DNA from: Methylomonas sp.
GTDB taxonomy: Bacteria > Pseudomonadota > Gammaproteobacteria > Methylococcales > Methylomonadaceae
NCBI RefSeq assembly: GCF_023228165.1
Contig: NZ_JALOBS010000002.1
Coordinates: 62,001 to 126,000 of the forward strand
DNA length: 64,000 nt
Direction: 5' to 3'
The translations under genes and the position numbers were made by a program. The notes under the pieces are model-generated. The model was not told where the DNA came from, searched no databases, and worked only from the letters and a program-made list of their open reading frames with translations. Positions within the stretch are counted from its first letter, which is position 1. The number at the start of each line of letters is the position of its first letter. Positions 7,759 to 16,613 of the stretch are shown here, one piece after another.

Positions 7759-8445
7759 CTAAACAGTCCCTAGCTGAACTAATTGCTGAAACCAGCCAGC
7801 AAAGTGCTTGCATTCATCACAGAGCTTATCGAGACCGATACTTTGAATGGCTAATGGGCCATGGGTGGTTTTACGATAAGAAAGCCCCGTTTGCAAAAGC
7901 GCATCGCTAATGCGTTTTGATGGCCTTGTTTCATAGCTATCGTTTATATGTTCAGGACTTTCAAATTCTTTACGAATTAACTGCAATTTTTCTAAAACCC
8001 TGGACCACTCAGAGTTAAGAGCGGTTAGTTTGGCTATTTCTGAAAACAACAGTCCTTCAAATTCATAAGGTTGTATGTACGGAAAGAAACGCTGCGATGC
8101 TTCATTATAATCGCTGCAAATATCGTCCTTTAAAGCAGTCTCAATAAAGTGGGTTTTTTGATAGGTGTCATTAATTTTTTGGCTTTCCTCCAAGCCAGGA
8201 AAACGTTTGTCTAAGGCATATAAATCAAAAAATGTTGTAACAAGTAACGATTTATCTTGTTTTAAAGAATTGATAATAAACTTTTTGACTCGATCATAAT
8301 TCAAAGCACCACCTTTTGAATTAATTGATGTGCTAATTAAGCAGGGCTCCAAATAGATGGCTTGATATGCGAGCGGAATTTTCAATACCTCCTGAATAAA
8401 GGTTTCTTCTGTTTGCCCTTCGCAAACAACTCTAACCCGCATCAT
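7759..8445 (-). CDS. DUF4276 family protein, TOPRIM-like putative nuclease
   Basis: A 228-residue protein of the DUF4276 type. The N-terminus MMRVRVVCEGQTEETFI carries the acidic EGxTE motif (E9, E13). A strand with TTFFDLYAL follows (D74), then the conserved PYIQPYEFEGLLFSE. This arrangement of a Glu strand and an Asp strand is that of TOPRIM-fold nucleases. The start at 8445 overlaps the ATPase stop as ATGA with GGGAGA about nine bases upstream; a longer upstream start is less likely. DUF4276 proteins commonly pair with an AAA15-type ATPase, as here. A role as effector nuclease of an ATPase-TOPRIM defence pair is inference. The gene is A+T-rich compared with its neighbours. Confidence 0.82.
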   Translation of the reverse strand: MMRVRVVCEGQTEETFIQEVLKIPLAYQAIYLEPCLISTSINSKGGALNYDRVKKFIINSLKQDKSLLVTTFFDLYALDKRFPGLEESQKINDTYQKTHFIETALKDDICSDYNEASQRFFPYIQPYEFEGLLFSEIAKLTALNSEWSRVLEKLQLIRKEFESPEHINDSYETRPSKRISDALLQTGLSYRKTTHGPLAIQSIGLDKLCDECKHFAGWFQQLVQLGTV

Positions 8446-9554
8446 CGGCTTGGTCTCCCGCCGATGATATTGCGTTGCCATAGCTCTCCTAAACTGTAAT
8501 CTTCCAACCAGTCTTGTAATTGATCTTCATCGAGACGCTTAAAGGTAGAGGCATTGTTTTCTCTATCTACCACAATAATATCGTTAGCCGAAAAGTGATT
8601 AATGAGCTCAACGGATTGAGTAGAAATAATTAATTGGGTTTTTTCTGAAGCTATTTTGATTAAATCGGCCAGTATGGTTAAGGCGTATGGGTGAAGACCC
8701 AGCTCGGGTTCGTCGATAATGGTGGTGTCTGCCATTAGTTCCTTTGGTTGCAATAATAAGGTTGTCAAACAGATAAAACGTAAAGTACCATCTGATAAGA
8801 CGAAGGCTTTGAAGGGCGTGTCTGGGTTGCCGACTTCTTTCCATTCAACTTGAATATATTCTTCGCCGTCTCGGAAAATAAAATCGTCGAAAAAAGGAGC
8901 GACAAGGCGAATAGTTTTGACAATAAGGGAGTAGTGTTGCGGGAATTTAGTTTTTAATAGTAGTAAAAAAGCGGCTAGGTTGTCCGCATTGGGCTTTAAT
9001 CGTAAATTGTCAGATTTAGAATGAATTTGCTTGACTAGAGCAGTTTCAGTTGTGTCGGAAAAATGGTATACCCGCGTATTTTCAATAGCCCATTGAAATA
9101 TCGTTAAGCTATCATCAGTTTCATTTATCTCACTGAGAGTTGATTCTGGATTTCCGGAATTAGCTGGAGCTTTGAACTGCAATAGTTCTTCCAATGGCGG
9201 GTTGTGACTTTTATTCACTCCAAAAGCAAGTGTTTCGGAATTTACAATTAATCTATTGTCAATAGTCGGTATAAGATTGATAGAGTAAATATTGTCATTA
9301 AAGAAAAGTTGAATTCTAATTTGATGGGTTTGTTTTCGGCCATAATGTAAGAAAGCATTCGCTCCTGCGTTTTTTTGAATAAAAGCTTGAAAAGTACCTG
9401 TTTTTATATGCCTTAAAAGATCAAATGTAGAAATAAAATTGCTTTTTCCAGCACCGTTTGCGCCGATTAATATATTTAATGATTTTAGTGCCAAGTTTTC
9501 CAAATCTTGAATGGATTTGTAACCATGAATGCTGATCTGATCCAACGCCGCCAT
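8442..9554 (-). CDS. AAA15/COG4637-type ATPase (SMC/OLD-like), partner of DUF4276
   Basis: A 370-residue ATPase with the IHGYKSIQDLENLALKSLN opening typical of RecF/OLD-like ATPases. It has Walker A GANGAGKSN (31-39), an ABC-like signature LSDGTLRF (about 251-258), Walker B DEPELGLHP (281-289), the LIISTQS switch segment and the family tail YSLGELWQRNIIGGRP. Related ATPases are sensors in defence pairs such as PARIS and OLD systems. The ATG overlaps the permease stop by one base (TAATG) and the gene ends in ATGA overlap with DUF4276. Composition differs by eye: 22 of 60 bases are G or C at 8941-9000, against 31 of 60 in yejF at 6541-6600, which suggests horizontal acquisition. Confidence 0.86.
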   Translation of the reverse strand: MAALDQISIHGYKSIQDLENLALKSLNILIGANGAGKSNFISTFDLLRHIKTGTFQAFIQKNAGANAFLHYGRKQTHQIRIQLFFNDNIYSINLIPTIDNRLIVNSETLAFGVNKSHNPPLEELLQFKAPANSGNPESTLSEINETDDSLTIFQWAIENTRVYHFSDTTETALVKQIHSKSDNLRLKPNADNLAAFLLLLKTKFPQHYSLIVKTIRLVAPFFDDFIFRDGEEYIQVEWKEVGNPDTPFKAFVLSDGTLRFICLTTLLLQPKELMADTTIIDEPELGLHPYALTILADLIKIASEKTQLIISTQSVELINHFSANDIIVVDRENNASTFKRLDEDQLQDWLEDYSLGELWQRNIIGGRPSR

Positions 9555-10891
9555 TATTGAGTTCTCCTAGGATCAAACGCATCCCTGACGCTATCAGCAA
9601 ACAAATTCGCCGCTAGCACCAGTGCAAACATAAACACAAACGCGGCTGCCAATGACCACCAAACTATGGGTTCGCGGGCCATTTCCAGGCGGGCGCTGTT
9701 GATCATGTTGCCCCAACTGTGGGTGGTGGGGTCGACGCCGATGTTGATGTAGGACAGCACCGCCTCAGCCAGTACTAAGGAGCTGAAATCCAGCACTACC
9801 GAAATCAGTACGATGTGCATGACATTGGGCAATATGTGACGAAACAATATCATGGCAGGTTTCACGCCCAAGGCTTGCGCGGCCAGCACATATTCCATTT
9901 CCCGTAGCTTCAAAGTTTCGGCCCGCAGTAAGCGGCATAAGCCCGTCCAACTGGTGACGCCTAAAATCAGGCACAGAAACAGCAAGCGCATATCGGCGCG
10001 CACCAACAAATTGTTGAAATTTTCCGGGTGGTTGGCCATGTAGACCTGCACCATCAAAATCGAAGCGGCTATCAACAATACGCTGGGAATGGAGTTGAGA
10101 GTGGTGTAGATGAATTGAATCACATCGTCGACCCAACCTTTGAAATAGCCGGCCATGATGCCGAATACGATGGCCAGCGGCAACATCACCAAGGTAGTCA
10201 GGGAACCGATCACCAGACCGGTACGTATGCTTTTCAAGGTCTGGTAAAACACGTCTTCACCGACTTTATCGGTACCCAGCACATGATAATAAGCCGACAA
10301 GGAAAACAAGGTATAACAGCCACTCACCACCAGGAATAATGTCGCCCATACGGCCTTGCTGCTGGTGCTGCGCCATAACGCCCGGCGCCGTTCGTGTTGG
10401 TCGCCCCAAGCCAACACTAAGACCATCAGCATCAGACCCGCCCCCCGGCTAAATCCTCCGAAGGTTTTATCAAAAACATCGCCAGCCCATTCCGTTTCGG
10501 GGTCGGTCAGATGCGCGCCACCGTATTGCAGGCGAGGATAATCCCAACCGGTGGAGCCGTCGCCCAGGGTCAGCGTTTCCTTGGCATAGCCATAAACCGC
10601 AAACGGTGCGGAATAGGTTTTTTCGCCGTGTTTGCGCATGGTGGTGCAAGCCACATCCAGCAGACTTATAACCTCGTTACCGCGGCTATCGCCGTCTTTA
10701 AAATGCACCGAATCGGCCAGGCCGATCAGCGCGAAACACAACAGCATAGCCAGTGATGCCATTGCCACCGGGTTGGAAGTGATTTTTCGTAACGGCCTCC
10801 GCATCTGCGCCTGCCGCGACATATAAACCGCCAACCCGGCAGCGGCCAAGACTAGAAAGTAAATCAACGCGTCAGTCCATAACACGATCAT
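9554..10891 (-). CDS. yejE: Peptide ABC transporter permease (YejE-like)
   Basis: A 445-residue inner-membrane permease of the BPD type, longer than the usual 340 residues of YejE. After two N-terminal membrane helices an extra segment of about 90 residues (SVHFKDGDSRGNEVISLLDV onward) faces the periplasm. The transport core contains the EAA-like loop LAAQALGVKPAMILFRHILPN that contacts the ATPase. It starts in a one-base overlap with the yejB stop and ends in the TAATG junction with the inserted ATPase gene. Confidence 0.9.
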   Translation of the reverse strand: MIVLWTDALIYFLVLAAAGLAVYMSRQAQMRRPLRKITSNPVAMASLAMLLCFALIGLADSVHFKDGDSRGNEVISLLDVACTTMRKHGEKTYSAPFAVYGYAKETLTLGDGSTGWDYPRLQYGGAHLTDPETEWAGDVFDKTFGGFSRGAGLMLMVLVLAWGDQHERRRALWRSTSSKAVWATLFLVVSGCYTLFSLSAYYHVLGTDKVGEDVFYQTLKSIRTGLVIGSLTTLVMLPLAIVFGIMAGYFKGWVDDVIQFIYTTLNSIPSVLLIAASILMVQVYMANHPENFNNLLVRADMRLLFLCLILGVTSWTGLCRLLRAETLKLREMEYVLAAQALGVKPAMILFRHILPNVMHIVLISVVLDFSSLVLAEAVLSYINIGVDPTTHSWGNMINSARLEMAREPIVWWSLAAAFVFMFALVLAANLFADSVRDAFDPRRTQ

Positions 10892-11868
10892 CAGCTTAAC
10901 CTCACGCGCGGATCGACCAGGGTGTAGGAAATGTCGGTCAGCAATAAGCCGGCGACGTATAACACCGAACCCAAAAACACCATGGAGCGGACGATGGCGA
11001 AATCCTGCCGATTAATGGCATCAATGGTGTAACTGCCCAAACCGGGAATGCTGAAAAATGATTCCATAATCAGGCTACCCATAAACAACAACGGCAACAC
11101 CACCACCACGCCGGTCAGAATGGGGATCATGGCGTTTTTCAGTACGTGTTTGAACAATACCTGGGTTTCGGTCAGGCCTTTGGCTCGGGCGGTGCGCACG
11201 TAATCCTTTTCCACCTCTTCCAAAAACAAGGTGCGGTACCAACGAGCGCCCGAGCCTATACCGGCCACCACGCTGATCATCACCGGCAGGATCAAAAACT
11301 TGATCGCCGCCAGCCCGCTGTCGTAACCGGAAATCGGCACCAGCTTCAGCAGTTTGCCGATAACAAACTGACCACCGATGATATAAAACAAGGACGATAC
11401 CGACATCAACATTACGCACAACACGCTGCTGCCCAATTCGACGTAGGTATTGCGGAACAACACCATCAACAAGGCCAGTGTGATATTGACCAGCAAGCCG
11501 ACCGCCAGTGACGGCAAGGCTAGCGCCAGACTGGGCCACATGCGTTGACGAATGTCGGTGCCGATGTTGCGACCGCTATCGGAAATACCGAAGTCGAACA
11601 AAAACAGATTCACCGATTTTTGGTAAAAAATGGTATCGCTTAAGCATTTGCCGCCCGCCTGCCCGCTATTCCACAACAACGGCAAATCGTAGCCGTGCTG
11701 ATGTTTCCAATTTTGAATGGCTTGCTCGGTGACGTGCTTTTGCCCGAGTTGCATGCGGGCCATGTCGTCCGGACTGTTAACCACGAAAAACAGCACAAAA
11801 GTCAGCACGTTCACCGCCATCAGCAACGGCAAGGCGTATAAAAACCGCCGAATGATGTAACTCATCAT
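10891..11868 (-). CDS. yejB: Peptide ABC transporter permease (YejB-like)
   Basis: A 325-residue permease that begins MMSYIIRRFLYALPLLMAVN, as DppB/YejB proteins do. It has the EAA-loop segment VRTARAKGLTETQVLFKHVLKNA and about six membrane helices. It forms the channel with the YejE-like subunit for peptide import. It overlaps the end of the binding-protein gene by four bases (ATGA), so the operon is translationally coupled throughout. Confidence 0.93.
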   Translation of the reverse strand: MMSYIIRRFLYALPLLMAVNVLTFVLFFVVNSPDDMARMQLGQKHVTEQAIQNWKHQHGYDLPLLWNSGQAGGKCLSDTIFYQKSVNLFLFDFGISDSGRNIGTDIRQRMWPSLALALPSLAVGLLVNITLALLMVLFRNTYVELGSSVLCVMLMSVSSLFYIIGGQFVIGKLLKLVPISGYDSGLAAIKFLILPVMISVVAGIGSGARWYRTLFLEEVEKDYVRTARAKGLTETQVLFKHVLKNAMIPILTGVVVVLPLLFMGSLIMESFFSIPGLGSYTIDAINRQDFAIVRSMVFLGSVLYVAGLLLTDISYTLVDPRVRLS

Positions 11869-14018
11869 GATTTGGTCTCCTGTTGCTGCCGCCGATAAGC
11901 CTTAACCGCCGGATAAATCGCCACGGCCAGCAAGGCAAAACCGAGCAGCAAAGGCCAGAACTCGGCCTTGTTCCACTCTTCCCGCTTTTGCTCGCGCAAC
12001 TCGGTATCGATACGGCTGTATTTCAGGCGGTTGTTGATCATGCGAGCCGGCTTGAGGTTTTTATACCAACTGTGCAGCAAGGCGAAATCCTTGGGGAAAT
12101 AGCCGAACAGCCAGGGTGCATCCTGGCGCAAAATATTCTGCATGCGATCGATGATGCGTTGCCGTTCCGGGCTATTGTCCATGTTGCGCATTTGCTCGAA
12201 CAACCGGTCGAATTCCGGATTGGCGTAATTGCCGGCATTTTCGCCGCCCTGCTTGACCTTGGAATTGGCCCCGTACAGCAGGAAGAAAAAGTTTTCCGGG
12301 TCGGGATAATCGGCATTCCAACCCCAGACGAAAATCTGCGCCGCGCCGCTGCGCATTTTTTCCTGAAAGCGGTTGTAGTCGGTACCGCGTATCACCAGTT
12401 GTATGCCCAGCTTTTCGAATTGTTTGCGGTACCAGTTCATCAAGGATTTGTCGTCGGCGCCGGTAGCCGTGGTATCGAAATACAGCAACAAGGCTTCGCC
12501 GGTTTTAGGATCGATGCCGTTCGGGTAACCGGCCTCGGCCAGCAATTGCTTGGCTTTTTCAAGCGATTTACGCCGCGGTTTGCCGTTTTGCCAGTCGTAA
12601 ACCACCGGATTGATGCCGGCCTCGCCATCCTGATAGCCGAAGATGCCCGGCGGCAAGGCGCCTTGCGCAGCTACACCGCGGCCGTTGGCGAAAATGGCGA
12701 TAAACTCTTCGTAATCGACGGCAATGGAAATGGCTTGCCGCAATTTGCGGTTTGCTTCGCTATCGCCGCCGATGACCGGGTCCAGCATGTTAAAGCCCAT
12801 GTAAAACACCGACGTGGCCACCGAGGTTTGCAACTGAATCTGCTTTTCCCGCATCATCTGGGTCAATTGCGGATCGCCGCTGCCTGAAAACTGCACGGCC
12901 TGATCGAAACTATCCGAGGCAATCCCGGAAGCGTCGTAATAGCCTTGCAAGAATTTTGCCCAGTAGGGAATGGACTCTTTTTCCAATGTGTATACTACCT
13001 TGTCCACAAACGGTAGCGGCTTGCCGGCATCGTTTAACCAACCGGCTTCGTGGTCGCCCGGATCACCTTCCGTCGGAAAAAAATCAGGGTGATAATGCGG
13101 ATTTTTCGCCAGCACCATACGCCTATTGGGATTGTTCTCTTGCAACCAATACGGCCCTGTACCGACCGGAAACCAATCCAAGGTAATGTTTTTGTTTTTC
13201 AAACCCGGCTGTGCATAAAACACATCCGCTTCCCACGGCATGGGCGCGAAAAACGGCATGGCCAACCAATATTGAAATTGCGGGTATTTACCTTTGATTC
13301 GAATGCGATATTGATGATCACTTAAGGCTTGCACGCCGCGCAGGGTTTGGTTTTTCAGCTCTTGGAGCGGAATCTCCGCCGTAGCCTGGGCAAACTCGGC
13401 AAAGCCGTCGATATACCCCGCCATCAGTTCGGCAATGGGCGACTGTGTTTTCGGATAGGCCAGCCGCTTGATTTGGTAGACATAATCTTCTGCCGTTAAG
13501 GTTCGGCTTTGTTGTACGGGCAAGTCCGTTAGGGTATCTATAGCCGACAATTGCTCATCGCTTAAGGCGTGGTACAAATACCGACCAGGTTCGTTTTGAC
13601 TGAAGGCCGGATGCGGCTGATAGGCAATACCTGGCTTGATGGTTATCAGGTAGTCGCTAAACGCAATCTCCGCGTCGTTGGCGCTATCCGGCAACATATT
13701 GCCTTGCTTATCCAGATAGCGAACCGTGGGCAGTTTGGTAGCCGTCAAGGGTTGCAATTGATAGGGGCGCTTCAGGTAATGGTATTGCAACGGCGGTTCG
13801 TATATCTGACCGATAAATCCGTATTCGTCGCTGCTGTAAGCCACGGCGGGATCTAAATGCTTGGGCCGCTCGGAAAAAGACGAATACAGGATGGCCTGAC
13901 CATGATCGGTATCGGGATAGGGGTTATTGAGTTGGGAAATGTCGCAGGCGGTTAATGTAAAAACCGTTAGTGACAAAAGTAGCTTGCGTAATTTAGGAAC
14001 CGACAAAGTGCTGGACAT
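11865..14018 (-). CDS. yejA: Family 5 extracellular solute-binding lipoprotein with C-terminal membrane helix
   Basis: A 717-residue substrate-binding protein of the DppA/OppA/YejA (SBP_bac_5) family. It captures peptides for the transporter encoded downstream. MSSTLSVPKLRKLLLSLTVF precedes the lipobox LTAC, so the start at 14018 is preferred over the one ten codons upstream. Family stretches include FPVGTGPYWLQ and LRQAISIAVDYEEFI. It is unusual in also having a C-terminal hydrophobic helix (FWPLLLGFALLAVAIYPAV) followed by a basic tail, so it may be anchored at both ends. Confidence 0.9.
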   Translation of the reverse strand: MSSTLSVPKLRKLLLSLTVFTLTACDISQLNNPYPDTDHGQAILYSSFSERPKHLDPAVAYSSDEYGFIGQIYEPPLQYHYLKRPYQLQPLTATKLPTVRYLDKQGNMLPDSANDAEIAFSDYLITIKPGIAYQPHPAFSQNEPGRYLYHALSDEQLSAIDTLTDLPVQQSRTLTAEDYVYQIKRLAYPKTQSPIAELMAGYIDGFAEFAQATAEIPLQELKNQTLRGVQALSDHQYRIRIKGKYPQFQYWLAMPFFAPMPWEADVFYAQPGLKNKNITLDWFPVGTGPYWLQENNPNRRMVLAKNPHYHPDFFPTEGDPGDHEAGWLNDAGKPLPFVDKVVYTLEKESIPYWAKFLQGYYDASGIASDSFDQAVQFSGSGDPQLTQMMREKQIQLQTSVATSVFYMGFNMLDPVIGGDSEANRKLRQAISIAVDYEEFIAIFANGRGVAAQGALPPGIFGYQDGEAGINPVVYDWQNGKPRRKSLEKAKQLLAEAGYPNGIDPKTGEALLLYFDTTATGADDKSLMNWYRKQFEKLGIQLVIRGTDYNRFQEKMRSGAAQIFVWGWNADYPDPENFFFLLYGANSKVKQGGENAGNYANPEFDRLFEQMRNMDNSPERQRIIDRMQNILRQDAPWLFGYFPKDFALLHSWYKNLKPARMINNRLKYSRIDTELREQKREEWNKAEFWPLLLGFALLAVAIYPAVKAYRRQQQETKS

Positions 14019-14196
14019 TATGTGAAGGCCTTGGAAACTTACCGGCATTCTAACAACAAGCCATTAAAATAATAAGTGGTAAGACAGACGCTGTACCTAA
14101 CGCTACCTTGCTATTCCAAATTTGCGGAGACGACCTGTTTGGCAATCGAGCCATCATCGGATAGCGACAGCGCTAACCAATGATGACATGAAGTAT

Positions 14197-15387
14197 TTAA
14201 GCCAAGTTATTGATAGGCGCCTCGGGGTTAACATCGACTTCGTAATCGACGCCGTCCACCTCGAAACCGAACAGCTTCATAAACTCGTGTTTATAACCGG
14301 CGAAATCGGTCACTGCGTTGATATTGTCGTTGTTGACCTGTTGCCACAAGGCATTGACCTTGTCCTGCACTAGAGGTTGCAATTCTTTTAAGTCGGCGCG
14401 CAGACGACCTTCCTCGTCGAGTGTTGGGTTGGCGCCATACAAGCTGTCGCGGAACAGGCCGTTGACCTGCTCGATACAGCCTTCATGGGTGCCCTGTTCC
14501 TTCATGACTTTAAACAACAACGCCAAATACAGCGGCATTACCGGAATCGCCGCACTAGCCTGCGTGACCACGGCTTTCAATACCGAAACCCGGGCATCGC
14601 CGCCCAAAGCGGCCAGTTTGGCGCGAATATCGATGACGCGTTTGTCCAGATCTTTCTTGGCCGCGCCTATGGTGCCGTGCCAATAAATATCCCAGGTGAC
14701 TTTTTCGCCCAGATAGGTAAAAGCGGTGGTTTTGGCGCCATCCGCCAGCACGTCGGCTTCTGCCAAGGCATCGATCCACATTTGCCAGTCCTCACCGCCC
14801 ATTACCGCCACGGTGTTATCGATTTCTTCCTGGGTGGCGGCCGGCAAGGTAAAGGATTTAATCACCTCTTTGTCGGTATCGATGCCGTTTTGCACCAAAT
14901 CCTTGCCAATCGGCTTCAGGGTCGAAGTGTGGGTGACGCCGGTTTTAGGATGGGTGCGGCGCGGTGCGGCCAGACTGTAAATCACCAGATCGACCTTACC
15001 CATATCCTGTTTGATGGCAGCTATGGCTTTTTGTTTGATTTCGTCGGAAAAAGCGTCGCCGTTGATGCTTTTGGCGTACAGGCCTTCCGCTTCGGCGAAT
15101 TGATGAAACGCCGCCGAATTGTACCAACCCGGAGTACCCGGCTTATCGGCCGAACCTTCGCGCTCGAAGAATACTCCCAGGGTTTTAGCGCCCGCCCCGA
15201 AAGCGGACACAATGCGCGAAGCCAGCCCGTAGCCGGTGGAAGCGCCCAAAATCAGCACGTTTTTCGGGCCGTTGCCGATAGCGCCGAAGCTTTTGACGTA
15301 ATCAATCTGCTGTTTGACATTGGCTTCGCAGCCGACCGGATGGGTGGTAACGCACATAAAGCCGCGTACGCGAGGTTTGATAATCAT
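14197..15387 (-). CDS. fabV: Trans-2-enoyl-ACP/CoA reductase FabV
   Basis: A 396-residue NADH-dependent enoyl reductase of type II fatty acid synthesis, an alternative to FabI that is usually insensitive to triclosan. Seen are MIIKPRVRGFMCVTTHPVG, the nucleotide-binding LILGASTGYGLASRI, and the FabV active-site pattern Y-x8-K in YWHGTIGAAK. The start at 15387 has GAGGAG four bases upstream. The gene is monocistronic and divergent from fnr. Confidence 0.96.
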   Translation of the reverse strand: MIIKPRVRGFMCVTTHPVGCEANVKQQIDYVKSFGAIGNGPKNVLILGASTGYGLASRIVSAFGAGAKTLGVFFEREGSADKPGTPGWYNSAAFHQFAEAEGLYAKSINGDAFSDEIKQKAIAAIKQDMGKVDLVIYSLAAPRRTHPKTGVTHTSTLKPIGKDLVQNGIDTDKEVIKSFTLPAATQEEIDNTVAVMGGEDWQMWIDALAEADVLADGAKTTAFTYLGEKVTWDIYWHGTIGAAKKDLDKRVIDIRAKLAALGGDARVSVLKAVVTQASAAIPVMPLYLALLFKVMKEQGTHEGCIEQVNGLFRDSLYGANPTLDEEGRLRADLKELQPLVQDKVNALWQQVNNDNINAVTDFAGYKHEFMKLFGFEVDGVDYEVDVNPEAPINNLA

Positions 15388-15701
15388 GTTGCTCCTCAAA
15401 TCAAGCCATGAAAAATTAAGAATAGGGCTGCTTTGGCAACCTCTTTCGTTGTAAACCTTAAAGTTTATCCCATGAACTGGCCGAATAGGAAAATTAATCT
15501 CGCTTCATTGCGAATATGGAAGGTTCATAAAGTGAGAGTATGATTACGAGTAAAATAACGGTGTGACTAATTAGCCTGAGCTTATATTGAGTCCTCCGGC
15601 ACTTGTTGCGCACCGCGCGCCTATCATGCAGTCGCGCTATAACCGGCACCAGCATGGCTCTGCTACTCTGTCCGCCAAACATTTATAATTCCAGGAGACT
15701 T
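15388..15701. other. Intergenic region between fabV and fnr
   Basis: This 314-base divergent spacer must hold the promoters of fabV and fnr. I see no FNR box, hairpin terminator or plausible small gene in it. A TATAAT at 15684-15689 lies too close to the fnr start to serve as its -10. Confidence 0.5.
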
Positions 15702-16442
15702 GTGCCTGAATTCAACACACAACGCATCAGTTGCCCCAACTGCAAATTAGCCGACTTATGCCTGCCCTATGGTTTACAGCCTCAGGAAGTGGCGCAACTC
15801 ACCGGTATTATCAAAAACAGGCATCCGTTACAGACCGACCAGTTGCTCTATGCGCAGGGCCAAACGTGCGAAAGTCTATACGCGATAAAATCCGGCTCTT
15901 TTCGCAGCTTTATTGCCACGACGGACGGAGAGGAACAGATCATAGGCTTTTATTTGCCCGGCGAACTGATGGGCTTGGATGCCTTCCAGCACGGTCGTTT
16001 CAATTGCTCCGCCATGGCATTGGAAACGGCATCGGTCTGCGAATTACCTTTGGCCCAACTCAATGAGCTCTGCGCACACATACCCAGTTTGCAAAAACAA
16101 TTGATGCGGACTTTGGGCAAGGAAATCGCATCGGATCACGACAAGATCTTGCTCGGGCATCGTCCGGCCAAACAACGCATAGCGACTTTTTTACTGATGC
16201 TTTCAAACCGCTATGCGGCGCTGGGGTTTTCAAGCACTTTGTTTAATTTGACCATGAGTCGATACGACATCGCCAATTACTTGGGCTTGACGATTGAAAC
16301 CGTAAGCAGGCAATTAGGCTTGCTTGGACGGCAAGGCGTTATCACAGTCAAGCAGAGAGGGGTTATGATCAATAACATGCAAGTATTGCAGCTGATTGCC
16401 AATGCCTGCCCGCAAGCATGCACACCGGAAGCAGCTGTTTGA
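15702..16442 (+). CDS. fnr: FNR-type oxygen-responsive transcription regulator
   Basis: A 246-residue Crp/Fnr-family regulator. All four cysteines that hold the [4Fe-4S] cluster in E. coli FNR have counterparts: C11, C14 and C20 in CPNCKLADLC, and C113 in ETASVCELP. The cyclic-nucleotide-like barrel is followed by a helix-turn-helix with the FNR-type recognition segment ETVSRQLGLL. The GTG start at 15702 has GGAGA three bases upstream and gives the normal family length. Perfect FNR boxes are present at 16738 and 5523. Confidence 0.94.
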   Translation: MPEFNTQRISCPNCKLADLCLPYGLQPQEVAQLTGIIKNRHPLQTDQLLYAQGQTCESLYAIKSGSFRSFIATTDGEEQIIGFYLPGELMGLDAFQHGRFNCSAMALETASVCELPLAQLNELCAHIPSLQKQLMRTLGKEIASDHDKILLGHRPAKQRIATFLLMLSNRYAALGFSSTLFNLTMSRYDIANYLGLTIETVSRQLGLLGRQGVITVKQRGVMINNMQVLQLIANACPQACTPEAAV

Positions 16443-16490
16443 TATTACCGCGTCATCGTCATAACCCGGCAATATCACGGCTTAAAAAGC

Positions 16491-16613
16491 TTACTCGGCA
16501 GTTTTAGCTGCTTCGGGTTTTGGTTTGCTCGGGCCGACGCCTTGTTCGCCACAGGCGGCCAGCAGGGTTGAAGCAGCAAGCATGATCAACAAAATTTGGC
16601 TGATTTTTTTCAT
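16491..16613 (-). CDS. Small lipoprotein of 40 residues
   Basis: MKKISQILLIMLAASTLLAA followed by CGEQGVGPS and a short Lys/Pro/Glu/Ala tail: a signal peptide with lipobox LAAC (C21), leaving a mature peptide of only 20 residues. It resembles small entericidin-like lipoproteins in size; I cannot assign a function. It converges on fnr, and a perfect FNR box lies 125 bases upstream of its start, so it may be controlled by oxygen. Confidence 0.72.
   Translation of the reverse strand: MKKISQILLIMLAASTLLAACGEQGVGPSKPKPEAAKTAE

Noticed and set aside
15684..15689. TATAAT as the -10 of fnr.
   Set aside because: It lies 12 bases before the GTG start, so transcription would begin inside the ribosome binding site.
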